A stretch of DNA of 64,000 nucleotides from Apostichopus parvimensis (Eukaryota; Echinodermata; Holothuroidea; Aspidochirotida; Stichopodidae), in assembly GCA_000934455.1 (NCBI GenBank), contig KN887163.1:39363-103362 (forward strand), given 5' to 3'. A program made the translations under genes and the position numbers. Shown here one piece after another: positions 53,601-64,000 of this stretch. Below the pieces are notes generated by a model. It saw only the letters and a program-made list of their open reading frames with translations. It was not told where the DNA came from and did not search any database. Every line of letters begins with the position of its first letter. The stretch's first letter is position 1.

Positions 53601-56600
53601 AGTTAGATGATGTTATGCATTTATCAGCCAAATTTAAATTCACCATTGTATGTATTCTGTTATTTTATTATTGGTTTACTACATGGAAGCTTTCAAAACT
53701 TACAGGACAGAAAATTCTAATAACCAAAGCTAAAAGAAACAGGAAAAAGAAAGCACAAACACATTCTTCATTAAAATTTACTTTTTTTTATTATTATTTG
53801 CTAGAAATCACCGCTTGTTGACAAATAAACACCAAAAGCAAATTAATTAATGAAGATCCCTTTTATAAAGGCAAATTTCTGAAGACTCTCAAAGCCTCAT
53901 GATTTATTAACACATATTATTACAAACATACAGCAAGAAACCTGGCAAGTTTCTGTTTGCAAATATGGAGATAATTGAGTAAAAGTAATGACACCTTTTT
54001 TCCCAATCACTGAGTCAACTTGGGTCATAGAAATTACTGGTAAGAACTTCAATTGACTCTACCATAAAATGGAGTGACTCTTAATAATTCAGAGCTTTAG
54101 TTATGGACTTCATTACTTCTGTTAATTTTACTCCCCATCATTATCTGTGACATGTGAATTACTTACTGTCAATCAGAATCAATCTTAAGGAATACATGGT
54201 GCTTGGACAAAACAAGGCAAAAATGTAATTCAAACTTTGCAAAATTAATGTCTTCAAACTTTCCCCATTTTATATTTTTATACTTAAATTATTCAGGTGA
54301 GCTTCCCTAGAAATGTAGATATGTAAAGTTAAATCTGTTTTTATTTACTGTTGAAGTAAACAAAGGAACAGAACGGATACCCCCACCCCCCGGAAACAAT
54401 CCAAGCTTCTTTTTTGAGTCCAAGCATTTAACTGCTAAAGTTCATTGCTCAACTACAACCAAATGGCTCAACTATGCTGTGATTTGCCGTAATAAGTGTT
54501 GTTTTCATTGAAGGCTGTCCCATGTAGGGACACAGCAAGTGATGGTGTTAAGTCGAGATTATATAATAAAATGATCGGAGGTGCCAAACGCCAGTCACAC
54601 TGCAGGCCATTAGCATAATCCAGAAGAGGAAGTGACCGATGGAGAGATTTAGGCCGACGCAACACACTTATGGTTGACGGCATGACCGTGACGCAAGGTG
54701 AGTTTAAGCATGACCTACTCCAAACAGGGACCTGATCTTCAACTTTGTATAACCGCATTGTCTACTTGACCCTGTTGCTGACTGTGCAGAAGTATTAGTT
54801 TGAAAGAAAACCAGAAAAGATGGTTCCATTGCCCCATGATGAATGTAAACATTCCCTTTAGCCAAACAGTAGGTATAACCGAGGACGAAACCTCAACACA
54901 AACATCAATATTTCAGCACCTTTCCTCAAACTGACCTCATTCTCTATGACCGCCGGGATGTTACGCCAAAAGCAGAGAAGATGTTCCAAAAGCAGTCGCG
55001 GTTTGGTTTTGGGGTGACAATTTCCGGCAAATTTTGACAGAGATTGTCAGATTATACAAAGTATAGCCTCTCCATCTTTTTTTTTAAAACTGTAGAACAT
55101 TTTCACCCGTAAGAGACTAGTGGATAATTAATTGGCAATTCACTTTTAGCTGTCAGAGAAAGTCTTTATATAATTACCAAAGATTCCAAAATGGTGATCA
55201 ACTATATTTGGTTTTTCCCTTCTGCATGGTCTTATTCCTCGTTTCAGCAATAACTGAACAGCCCCGCAGTATACTACATTGACATTTGTTCTCCTGAATA
55301 GGACGTACGGAATAATATCCAATAAAACACCCCCACCGAAAGACATTTTAACCTGTTTTGGTGGCAGCAGTTACATTCATGAAACAGAGCAGTTTATTGG
55401 CAAATAACATGTAACTCAAAATGACAACACATGAAGATCCAGTTTGTGTAATAGAGGGCAGTATGTACTTTTATTTCTTTTACAGCTGAAGTAATCCTCA
55501 GTAGTTTCGTTTTTGAAATCCAGCTAGTCAGCCTTACCTTTGCCATAAAGGTTTTGAGTATTGTGCTCATGTATGAAGGGTTATAAATTCAAAATGTCAA
55601 TTTTGTCCTTTCCCTCCGTCTTCGGACAACTGGTCCGTGACAGAAAACCAAGATACTGGGGCAAGGATCAATTGTACAAAACTTGTCCAGTGCGAGTTTA
55701 GAAACACAATAATTTTCAATACCCTTGGTGCTGCACTTATCAAAAGCTTATAAAAACCTAGTGCAATACACAAAAGTTATGAACAGAGAACTAACCGGTA
55801 TTGATATATGAATATCAAAATATCGTCAAAGATAGAAAAGTAAAATATACTGTGAAATTAGGAAGAGTGTGTCATAGCCAGAAAGCTTGAAAGAAACTGC
55901 AGGTTAATTTCATTTCAATTGAGTTACAATAATTATCAAAACCTTTTTGTCATGGCTTGAAGTTCTTTGACCCTGATGACCTCTGACCTCTAAAGCAAAA
56001 TGTTACGGTACAGGATATTGCACAACGAACTCTTCCGAGTTAAAGAAATTTCAGTATTTTTTTTACTTAACAGATGGAAGGAACCAATCAGACATGGAGT
56101 AAGACCGACAAGTTACATTTTTAAAATGCTCAATATTATCAAGTTTTTGTTACACTTGTTGTTTTCTTTCTTCTTTTTGAATAATATTGATATAGATCAG
56201 TTTCTTGCTTGAGGTGGTCAATATGTCTTATTTCTTTAATTTGGTTGTTTGTTGCGGCCATTCCATGACAGATGGAATTTCTTAAAAACCAGGGATGCTT
56301 GAAATAGTAACATTTAACTCAAGAAATCAAAGGTTCATTCAAAAAATATATAGGCATCATGAGATCAAATCCTTAACCAATACAACTATTACATCACCGC
56401 AACCTCAAACAAAAAAACAAACAAAATAAAAAAAACATTAGAAAACTTGCAAGTTAACAACAACACATGCAACAAGTCAGCTAGCCTCAAAAATATAACT
56501 CAAGCAAACAACAATGAACAAATGCATATGACATTGGATGAAGCTCTTTGAGCTAATTCAAAACATGATAAATAAAATAGAAAATATTGAACACATCAAC

Positions 56601-56888
56601 AGTAAGGTATGTTCTATTTTTATAATTTCATTTTTAAAATTATACAACCGCTAGTGAGATACTGTATATACCTGCTCGTTCCCTACTTAGATAACTAGTT
56701 CATTATTTGAATCAACTAATGAAGTGTTTTCTTCTTGCCCAAAAATGGTGCAACCAGCTGATAATTTGCCTACATTATAATACCCCAACCATCAGCCCAT
56801 ATTGTTATATGCAAATTGAGACATTGCCTGAGGTGTTGTGGACCAAAGTGAAACTACTACTAGTTTGAAAAGAAACCAACATTTTTGC

Positions 56889-56894
56889 TTTATT
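56889..56894 (-). terminator. Candidate polyadenylation signal for RPIA
   Basis: An AATAAA hexamer on the minus strand lies about 660 bp past the RPIA stop codon and is the first perfect hexamer I found downstream. A 3' UTR of this length is ordinary for an animal gene. No transcript evidence is available. Confidence 0.3.
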
Positions 56895-57556
56895 AAACAC
56901 ATCTGTTGTGACATTAATGCATCAAATTAATGACGTACTTTGGGCTGATGTGTTTCCATGGCAATATTGTAAACACTGCCAGTTGCTAATAAGCACCCCT
57001 GCCCTCAACAAACCTCTGATACGAGTCCTAAAACCCCAAATCGAGAAAAAAAGGAACGATTGAACAAGTGCATTCCTTCATTGTAAAAAAAGAGTTTTGC
57101 TCAACTTTCACAGTAACTTTCCATCACCCAATATTCTTTGATAAATTAAAGTCACTTTTGCTACAATGATTTAACCTGGTGTTGCATGACTTCAAACAAC
57201 CAGCTATACATTCCAGATAAATGCCTCAAAATTGCTTTCCCTAAATTTCAAACATTCTCATAGCTATATTTTGCTAAAAGAACCTGTTAGATACTATCAA
57301 CATAAACTTAACAGAACCTTATGTACAAAATGAATGAGATTGTTTTATAAAGGAAACATAACAACATGCTTTAAGAAGTTTAGTAACTCACTAAAAGGAG
57401 CTTTTCAAACAATGTTAACATAAAAGGCACCTAAGTGAAATAATGAAACAAATACAAGGTTTAGTACTGAAAGTTGATTTTGCAAGAAAATATCCATGGA
57501 CGTTATCTTTCTTCGCCGTACGAGCTGAAAAACGTATTTTACCTCAGCTCGGTTGT

Positions 57557-60500
57557 TCACTCCTGTGTCTCCACTTGTCCATTTTCCATTCCAAAGTAAG
57601 CCTTCTCAGCCATATTGATGAAAAGTCCAGTATCGACAACACCTGTCAAATCAACAAAAGCACAGGCAATGTAAACAAAATATATTTTTAATCCCGTTGA
57701 CTGGTGAAATTGCTTTAATATTTCAAGACCAACATCTTATTTTGATTCTGGAAAACAAAAACTGCCCCTCTTTGCAATGTTTCACATCAATTATAATGAT
57801 CAAGTGAGCGATCATGTGAAAAGCTGTGTGAATGCACAAAGATCGCTGATGAGAATACCGATATGAATGGCTATGTGAATATTCATATCGATGCATATTT
57901 GAATATTCATAACAACGGTTATGTGAATATTCATATCAATGCTATGTGAATATTCATATCAATGCTTATGTGAATGCTCAGATGGATGTTTATGTTAATG
58001 CTCATGTTTACATCAGCAATTGTCATGATCACTGACTTACGCTATGTTAAAACAAAAAAAGTACCTATCAAGGAAACAATGAGCAAAGATATCTCAAGAG
58101 ATGTCTATGTCTGATCCTTATCATCTAATTTATAGTGATACTTGGAAGGTTTGCCTAAAATTGCCAGAAAGATACACCCTATTCTACTTAACACTAGGTT
58201 CCAGGCTTGTAGTAGTTAGTAGCCTCACCAAATGAATTTTAAATTTAGCAAGAATTTCATGATTCCATTAAAGTTTTCAAAATAATTTAGCACCTGAAAC
58301 TTTTCCCATATTGTTGTGCACCATATGTCAAACAGTAAATCAGAAAATGTTGCGTCTAAATATTTTAGACTTTTACTTCTAACCCATATTTGCAATGAAA
58401 CCTTGACCAGTTCAAGACTGGGACTGTAGAATTGAATAATTGAAGATGCTACCTACCAGGTATCATCATGATTTCTTGGTTTACATTTTGCCAGCTGGAA
58501 GGAACCTCCGTAAACTGCCAGTCTAGTATTAAATTACTATTGTCAGTGACGACAGGCCCCTGTATGAGCAGGATGAGTAAGACAAACAAAAACATTTACT
58601 TAGGTTAATATCATTTCTCCAGCTCTATTGACACAAAGTAACGTGTTTGAAAAATGTATTTTCTTCCACTCCTAAATACCGACTGTTTCGAGTGAGGGGG
58701 TTGTCACTGAGAAAGAAATAACATCCGACAATACCTCTGTCTTCTTCAATATTGAAAGAAATAAACAGCACAAATGGGAAAATTTTTGTTCTCTCTCTTC
58801 CACTCCCATCTCCTCACTAGTTTTGTAAAACCGTGACGTTTAGGGTTAATGGGGTATGAGGAAAAGAAAAATGATAAGAAAAATTGTAAGAAATAAAATC
58901 CTTTTTTCTACGATGAAAAACATAGCACATGTAAAATGACTTCTCTTGTCTGTGCGTCTATATATCAAGACTAATTATAAACCATGATGTTCATTTCAAG
59001 AAAATGGAAATGCCAGAGACCTTGCAAAAATGCCATCTGATTCTTTTTGTATTTTAATTTCACTGCGATACTGAGAACCTACAAAACATTCATCAGTTAG
59101 AAATGACCTGGTCCATCCTCAAACACAACCCCCGAGAAATCAGAACTTTTATGTATGAGGCACACTTTTGATAGAATTTGATTTATTTAAGACTCAAACT
59201 GAAGCTTGTAAATGACATGGCCGCATGTACATGCTAGAGTGCACTAGCAATTGGCTGGACTGAACAATGCAGCAACATTTCTATGATTTCCAGAGATGTC
59301 AGTACAGACTGCAAAGTATGGTAGCTTCTTTGAAGTTCACACTCTTCAACCCACCCCTCATCTCCCCTCCCCAACTCAATGGACACAATGAAATTTGACT
59401 GCAGGCTACTACTGCTTTATTCTAAGCCCCTACAGTTTTATGTTCAGTATTGTATTTGATAGTTAAGCCTTCAGAATCCGTAACAGAATTATCACAAGCA
59501 TACCGCTTTGGCTTTGGCCATTCTGAGGACTGCCTTTCCACCAAACTTCTCCTGTATTTTCTTCTGCACAGGTTTATAGGCCATTGGGATCACTTCAATT
59601 GGGACACCTTTGGTCCACTGAGTACCCAGCTGAGCAGATCGTTTCCTATTGACAGATAAAAAAAAAGGAGGAGATATCAAATCCAATATTTACCTCTATT
59701 GTCCCTAATTAATTAAATCAGCCATCATCACTAACATTATTAATATCATTGTTAATATTATATATGCATACTCTACTGAATTGTGAAAGCAACTCTGTCC
59801 AATTATGGAATCAAAAACATCTACAGAGATTTTCTCCAGCTTTTGCTTTTTTAATTTCAAATGAACAAAACTGAATGAAAATGGCAGTAACAAAGTCACT
59901 CCTGGTTCTGAATGGGAAGAAACTACCATCTGTATCACAGAAACTGATGTTACAGTCATAAACAGTGTCTGTCGCAAAAGTTGGAACCATATAGCTTTTG
60001 TTTTTTCTTTGGGGATAATTAGATAATGATGTGGGATAAAAAACATGTTGGATGGTGTGTAGCTATCAGGTTATTGGTCTCACCTACAAGAAACAATACA
60101 ACTTTTTTTTTGGGGGGGGGGGCTAAAATTGAAGTACTACCTCCATCTCAACTTTCAAGGAACTTATAGCTCAAAGACATTTTTTTTTCCAGGTTGCCCA
60201 TGATGGTATTCTGTCAAGAAAATATGTCTTTTGTACCCTTACCTGTAATCGGCAATAACAATAAAAGACTTCGCATTGGCTGCTACAATCTTCTCTTGTG
60301 TAAGACAGCCACTGATAGAAGAAAAGGAAGATGGAACAAATTCAGAAACCATATAGATAGGAAACCTTCCAGTGCTGATATTTAAGAAGGTCCCTAGTTG
60401 AGAAACTAGATTTCCCTTAAGGCTGGTAGGTTTTCTTCATGTGCAATGAACACAGGCTTATAGTGGCTATAACATGGACAGTTTGTTGTCCAACTAGAAA

Positions 60501-63182
60501 TTACATCACCCCTGCCTCCCAGTCCTCAGGCACCCCAACCCTCACCTCCCCCACCCCCCACAAATGTTTGGGAATGCAAAGACATACTTGAGTTTCATTA
60601 CAGGCATAAACAGAACAAAAAATTATGCAAATCTTTCAAACCTCTTTGCGGAATAGTTTTGTCACCAGATAAACAAACTTGAGCACATTAACGAATCATG
60701 CACCTTTACTTTTGTTAAAACAATAATTTTTTTCCACCCCCCATCCTCCCCTGCCCTAGTGACGATTTAAATAATAAATTTTATCTAGTCACTTACCCAC
60801 CACCTTTGATTAGATTCATATCCTTGTCAACTTCATCTGCGCCATCAATTGCAACATCGAGCTGTCATAAAAAATTTCAAAGATACAATTATTAATTGAA
60901 ATGTGTGGAATATTGCTGAAAATGGCTAAGAAAAGGCTTGAAAATTTCTTTCATGAAGATTCTTATCCCTCCACATCATTTGGAGACATCAAAAGGGTAA
61001 GTAAATTTCATAGAAAAATAGATGATCATAGTTTGAGGGTGACAGTAGAATGCTTGTTCAAGTTTGAAACTGACTAACCATTAGTTTACTTTTTAGCAAT
61101 TTCTTTCTTCTTTTTTTTGAAGAGGGGGGGGGTTAACATTGATGACCTTTGACCCCTCTGATGGACTGAGCTGACCTTCAGGAGCACCTTTATGCAAAAC
61201 ATGCAAATATATCAATCCTCTACTGAATGACAAGAGGAAGGATGGTATTATCGTAGTGCAAATAACACCCTGTTCCTAAAGTTTGATATGATTCACAACG
61301 TTAACATCAAACCATTTACAACATTCGTTTTTAACCAAACAAGAGTTTTGCCTTATGAATTAGTTTGTCAACAAGGACCCGAGCAATTTCCACCATCCAG
61401 ATGTACAGATACATTTCACCATAGAACACAATGTTTTATCCATTTTTCAACAACAGTTTGAGACACTGAGTACTTGGTGTAGAACATGATCTTCTTTGTA
61501 TTTCTGCAACGTTAATTAGAAAAATATTTCATATTTAACATACCACTGGACTCCTTCCCAAGTCACTCAGTTTTAGACCATTACTGATGATCAGCTCCCG
61601 GGCTTGGAATGACGTTGGAACACACTCAAGCTGAAAGTTTTTGGTTCTTACCAATTCAGCTGATGGAGGAATAGGAAAAAAAATTTAACAACTGGTAAGT
61701 ACTGTACCGTATATTTTGCAAGGAGGGAAATGTATGAAGATGGCCGTCATAATTTTCACGGCAAGACTTGAATGCTTACTACTGTGTTTCAAGTACAAGT
61801 GTCAATTCAGTGTTCCAAGTTTTGGGTAGCAGTTTTGGAAGCTCCAAATTCTTTATCTGATAAAATACATACGGTTACAATGCACAAATGCTCTTATATA
61901 TGCAACTTATGCAACCGTAAAACTCTTTTCCTTGTTGCATAACATTTTGTTACTCCGGGCTGCAACTTACCCAATCGGTCAACAGCATATACAACAGTTG
62001 AGCCACTGCCAACTCCAACAGCAAAACCATCCTATTAGAATAGAAATATAGAAAGGGATATGAGGAAAATGGTATGTTTCTTAAAATTTAATAAGACAGG
62101 TTTTGATGCACTCCATCAGCCTATCTCAAGCAGTGGCGGAGCGTCCATATAGTCAGAGGGGGGCAGATGCCCCCCCCTGACAGACTCAAATGGACTGCTG
62201 GCGCCCTTTTCAACTTTTTACCACTTTTCACTTATTCGCGATTATTGACTTTTTTATTGCGCTCTCATCTACCTATTGACATTTGTCACATTTTGTTGGT
62301 GTAATTTTCTGACAAAATGCTCTAACGGCTCTTTATTCTTCGTTTATCTGCAAATTAGCAAGGCCTGGAAAGGGTCATTTCCGGCGATCTAGGGAGTATC
62401 TCTACTCAAAAAAATTCTGTATTCTCCGCGCCAACCTGTGGTGGCGCTCGGCTTAGATAGTGTCGAAAGCGCCCCTACAGACCATTCTCGCCCCCTCTGA
62501 CCAATACCCCTAGCTCTGCCACTGATCTCAAGAACTCATTATGGATTGATACACCTAAGGATGCATTGGTTGCATCATGGAATAACTATGACAAGTTTTT
62601 GTAGCTTCTTTAAGTCAAAATCTAACTTGAAATGAAAAGAAATAGAATTGACATATATAACAACAGAAAAATTCTGATACCATTTCCAAAAATTACGATC
62701 AAAATGAGTCAAAACATAAAAACAGCTGTGGGCCTTAAGTGCACTTAGTTAGAATTTAGCAGGATGTTAATTGTTGAACAGATGTGTTATTATTATCTAG
62801 CAAAGTTTTTGAGGTCAAAACTAGTAATAAGTCAAGGTACTGACTGACCTTTATATTTGTGATTAACATTATAACATAACTTTAGGCTTGCAAACTGAAA
62901 ATGTTGGTCTGGAAATGACCAAGTTCCATTACTATCACTAACTTTAAGTAATTTACTACCTTAAAGACATTTGCACTAGAGTAATGAGGCCCAAGTTCGA
63001 AGTCCGGTCCAAGGTTAGGCCTAACGTTAGGCTGCGGCTAAGGTGATATTGAGTGTTAACCTCTAAAAACTCCAAAGTGTATTATGCGTACGCAGTGATA
63101 TTTTGAAGTCGTCACTTACTTTCACATGGTTGTCTACGGCCGCATAGGCTGCTGCTTGTTTAGCTTGTTCGACTAAATTCAT
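57557..63182 (-). CDS. RPIA: Ribose-5-phosphate isomerase A, complete 8-exon gene
   Basis: The enzyme interconverts ribose-5-phosphate and ribulose-5-phosphate in the non-oxidative pentose phosphate pathway, normally in the cytosol. Coding exons (minus strand): 63182-63120, 62031-61971, 61659-61544, 60861-60797, 60311-60243, 59645-59504, 58559-58457 and 57642-57557 (stop TGA 57559-57557). All introns are GT-AG and all phases match, giving 234 residues, the size of the human core protein. Visible motifs: phosphate-binding GSGST at residues 29-33, VPTSFQAR in exon 3, IDGADE at 85-90, KGGGG at 99-103, TQEK at 106-109, IAD at 121-123, IEVIPMAY in exon 6, and GVVDTGLF at the exon 7/8 joint. D86, D89, K99, E108, D123 and K126 line up with E. 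coli RpiA D81, D84, K94, E103, D118 and K121 at a constant offset of 5, so the active site is whole. Intron 1 holds a hAT-type element and intron 7 a 23/24-bp tandem repeat. The ATG at 63182 is the conserved start; a longer N-terminus is possible (see 63183-63371). Confidence 0.96.
57871..58006. repeat. 23/24-bp tandem repeat in RPIA intron 7
   Basis: About 5.7 units of a 23-24-bp repeat with consensus TATGTGAATATTCATATCAA. Most units contain the palindrome GAATATTC. The last two units are more diverged, as is the sequence just upstream (57800-57870). Confidence 0.9.
62131..62524 (+). mobile_element. Non-autonomous hAT-type element (MITE), family A, in RPIA intron 1
   Basis: This 394-bp element has terminal inverted repeats starting CAGTGGCGGAGC and ending in CTCTGCCACTG. 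It is flanked by a perfect 8-bp target duplication ATCTCAAG (62123-62130 and 62525-62532), which is the hAT signature. It has no coding capacity. Near its left end is a G-run/C-run inverted repeat. It matches 46597-46979 in the same orientation and 41364-41751 in the opposite one. Confidence 0.92.
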
Positions 63183-63371
63183 TGTAGTAAATGGTTGCTT
63201 GTTTGGGAGCCTTGGCAGTTTCAGTCTATGGAAGATAAGGAATTGCCGGACAATACCCGAAGTCCTGTTCCGCATGTCATGAAGCGCCAAATTATGGCGA
63301 CGGTAACATCTTGTACCTGTGCACAAATTTCTCACTACAACAAGTGTTCGCGGGGTCACGGAAGTAAACAT
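63183..63371 (-). CDS. RPIA: Possible N-terminal extension of RPIA (63 codons)
   Basis: The frame of RPIA exon 1 stays open upstream of the conserved start. The next in-frame upstream ATG that begins the extension is at 63371-63369; the frame remains open to at least 63437, but only non-ATG codons are available there. The 63 added residues contain about ten Arg and two Lys but only one acidic residue, the composition of a mitochondrial presequence. Human RPIA is also annotated with a longer N-terminus than bacterial RpiA. Both ATGs have A at -3, so context does not decide between them. This could equally be 5' UTR that happens to be open. Confidence 0.35.
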
Positions 63372-64000
63372 GTTTCTCTGGACACCATGATGTAAACGAA
63401 AGTCGCAAAAGAGAAGCCCCAGGGGCCAGATCAACACCAGCCTATACTAGGCTGAGAAACGATTCGCTGACTTATTCGTTGCAGATTCTCAATTGAGCCA
63501 AGACTGTTGATAGTTCATATAGTTTCCGATTGTCTCAGTGGTAATTACGAACAATCTAATCGCAATCAAATTGAGCCAATAAATCAATGATCAAAGTTCA
63601 AAGTTTATATAGACGTTCAGTACAAGAAAAAGAAATTCTTCATCGAATTGCAGATGTTCAAGATATTCCACAGTTATCGAGAATTCGTAATGTCTGTAAA
63701 ACTAGTGCTCTCTGTCTTAGCATTTAGCATTTGTTAGCATTGAGTTGTTAACAACATCCTTGTACGATGCTGTCGCCGAAGATTCTGCTATTGGATTGAA
63801 ATATTAGACCCTAAACCTCAATCATAAGAACTTATTTTATTTCTTGGTATGGCACTGCAGCATTGCCTGAACTTAGTATGTGCTTCACTGGACGAAAGTC
63901 AAATCGCGGTCCCCATCGACGGCGTTCAAATCTCAGTAATCGTTTCCTTCCGTTATTGAACGTTTGCTTCCATAAGACGGTAAACCTACCATTACTTAGG
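63372..64000. other. Upstream flank of RPIA
   Basis: This should contain the RPIA promoter. I see no TATA box at a sensible distance and no repeat. A 36-codon plus-strand frame from 63849 is too short to support as a gene. Confidence 0.5.

Larger units (their letters stand above)
39319..56888. other. Gene-free stretch, 39.3-56.9 kb
   Basis: No supported gene on either strand. It holds two family A hAT-type elements, one degenerate hAT-like element, the 249-bp tandem duplication, the GTAC-rich array and several G/C runs. The longest open frames (about 112 codons at 45048-45386 and 45606-45944) have no recognisable domain and no splice or start context that stands out. Confidence 0.6.

Noticed and set aside
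54468-54758. 96-codon minus-strand frame in slightly GC-richer DNA, with a plus-strand CAAG|GTGAGT.
   Set aside because: No recognisable protein on either strand and no matching acceptor for the plus-strand donor.
1-64000. tRNA, rRNA, CRISPR arrays, reverse transcriptase or transposase genes.
   Set aside because: Looked for on both strands; no cloverleaf boxes in correct spacing, no spacer arrays and no coding remnant of these enzymes could be recognised.

Overview
The window is a gene-poor, AT-rich stretch of an animal nuclear genome. Split genes with GT-AG introns, short non-autonomous DNA transposons with clean 8-bp target duplications, LINE/SINE-type tails, and two strongly diverged copies of one segment around an assembly gap suggest an outbred marine invertebrate. 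An echinoderm or a relative is my guess, with low confidence. There is no bacterial signal: no operons, no CRISPR array, and no rRNA or tRNA gene that I could recognise.

Only two genes are supported, both on the minus strand. At the right end (57.6-63.2 kb) is a complete eight-exon gene for ribose-5-phosphate isomerase A (RPIA). Every exon joins in phase, the product is 234 residues, and all the catalytic residues of the family are present. An open reading frame upstream of its conserved start could add 63 strongly basic residues. In the middle (21.0-31.4 kb) are a signal-peptide exon and, after a 10-kb intron, a cysteine-rich exon in matching phase. Together they make a small secreted protein of a kind I do not recognise; its 3' end is uncertain.

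The rest is non-coding as far as I can tell. From 1 to 20 kb there are G-rich tracts, TA repeats, an odd T-poor tract and a LINE/SINE tail, but no supported gene. From 23.9 to 24.6 kb there is a long inverted repeat between two diverged direct repeats. At 31.72-39.32 kb a 3.7-kb segment appears twice, on either side of a 75-N gap. The homology starts and stops exactly at the gap, so this is most simply two unmerged contig ends (haplotypes) and not a real duplication. From 39.3 to 57.5 kb there are tandem repeats and hAT-type elements.

Three copies of one roughly 390-bp hAT-type family (41.4, 46.6 and 62.1 kb, the last inside RPIA intron 1) have intact 8-bp target duplications. Three further hAT-like elements have other termini. 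Long G or C runs are far more common than base composition predicts. I found no clearly new multi-gene system; the best lead for something undescribed is the small secreted cysteine-rich protein.
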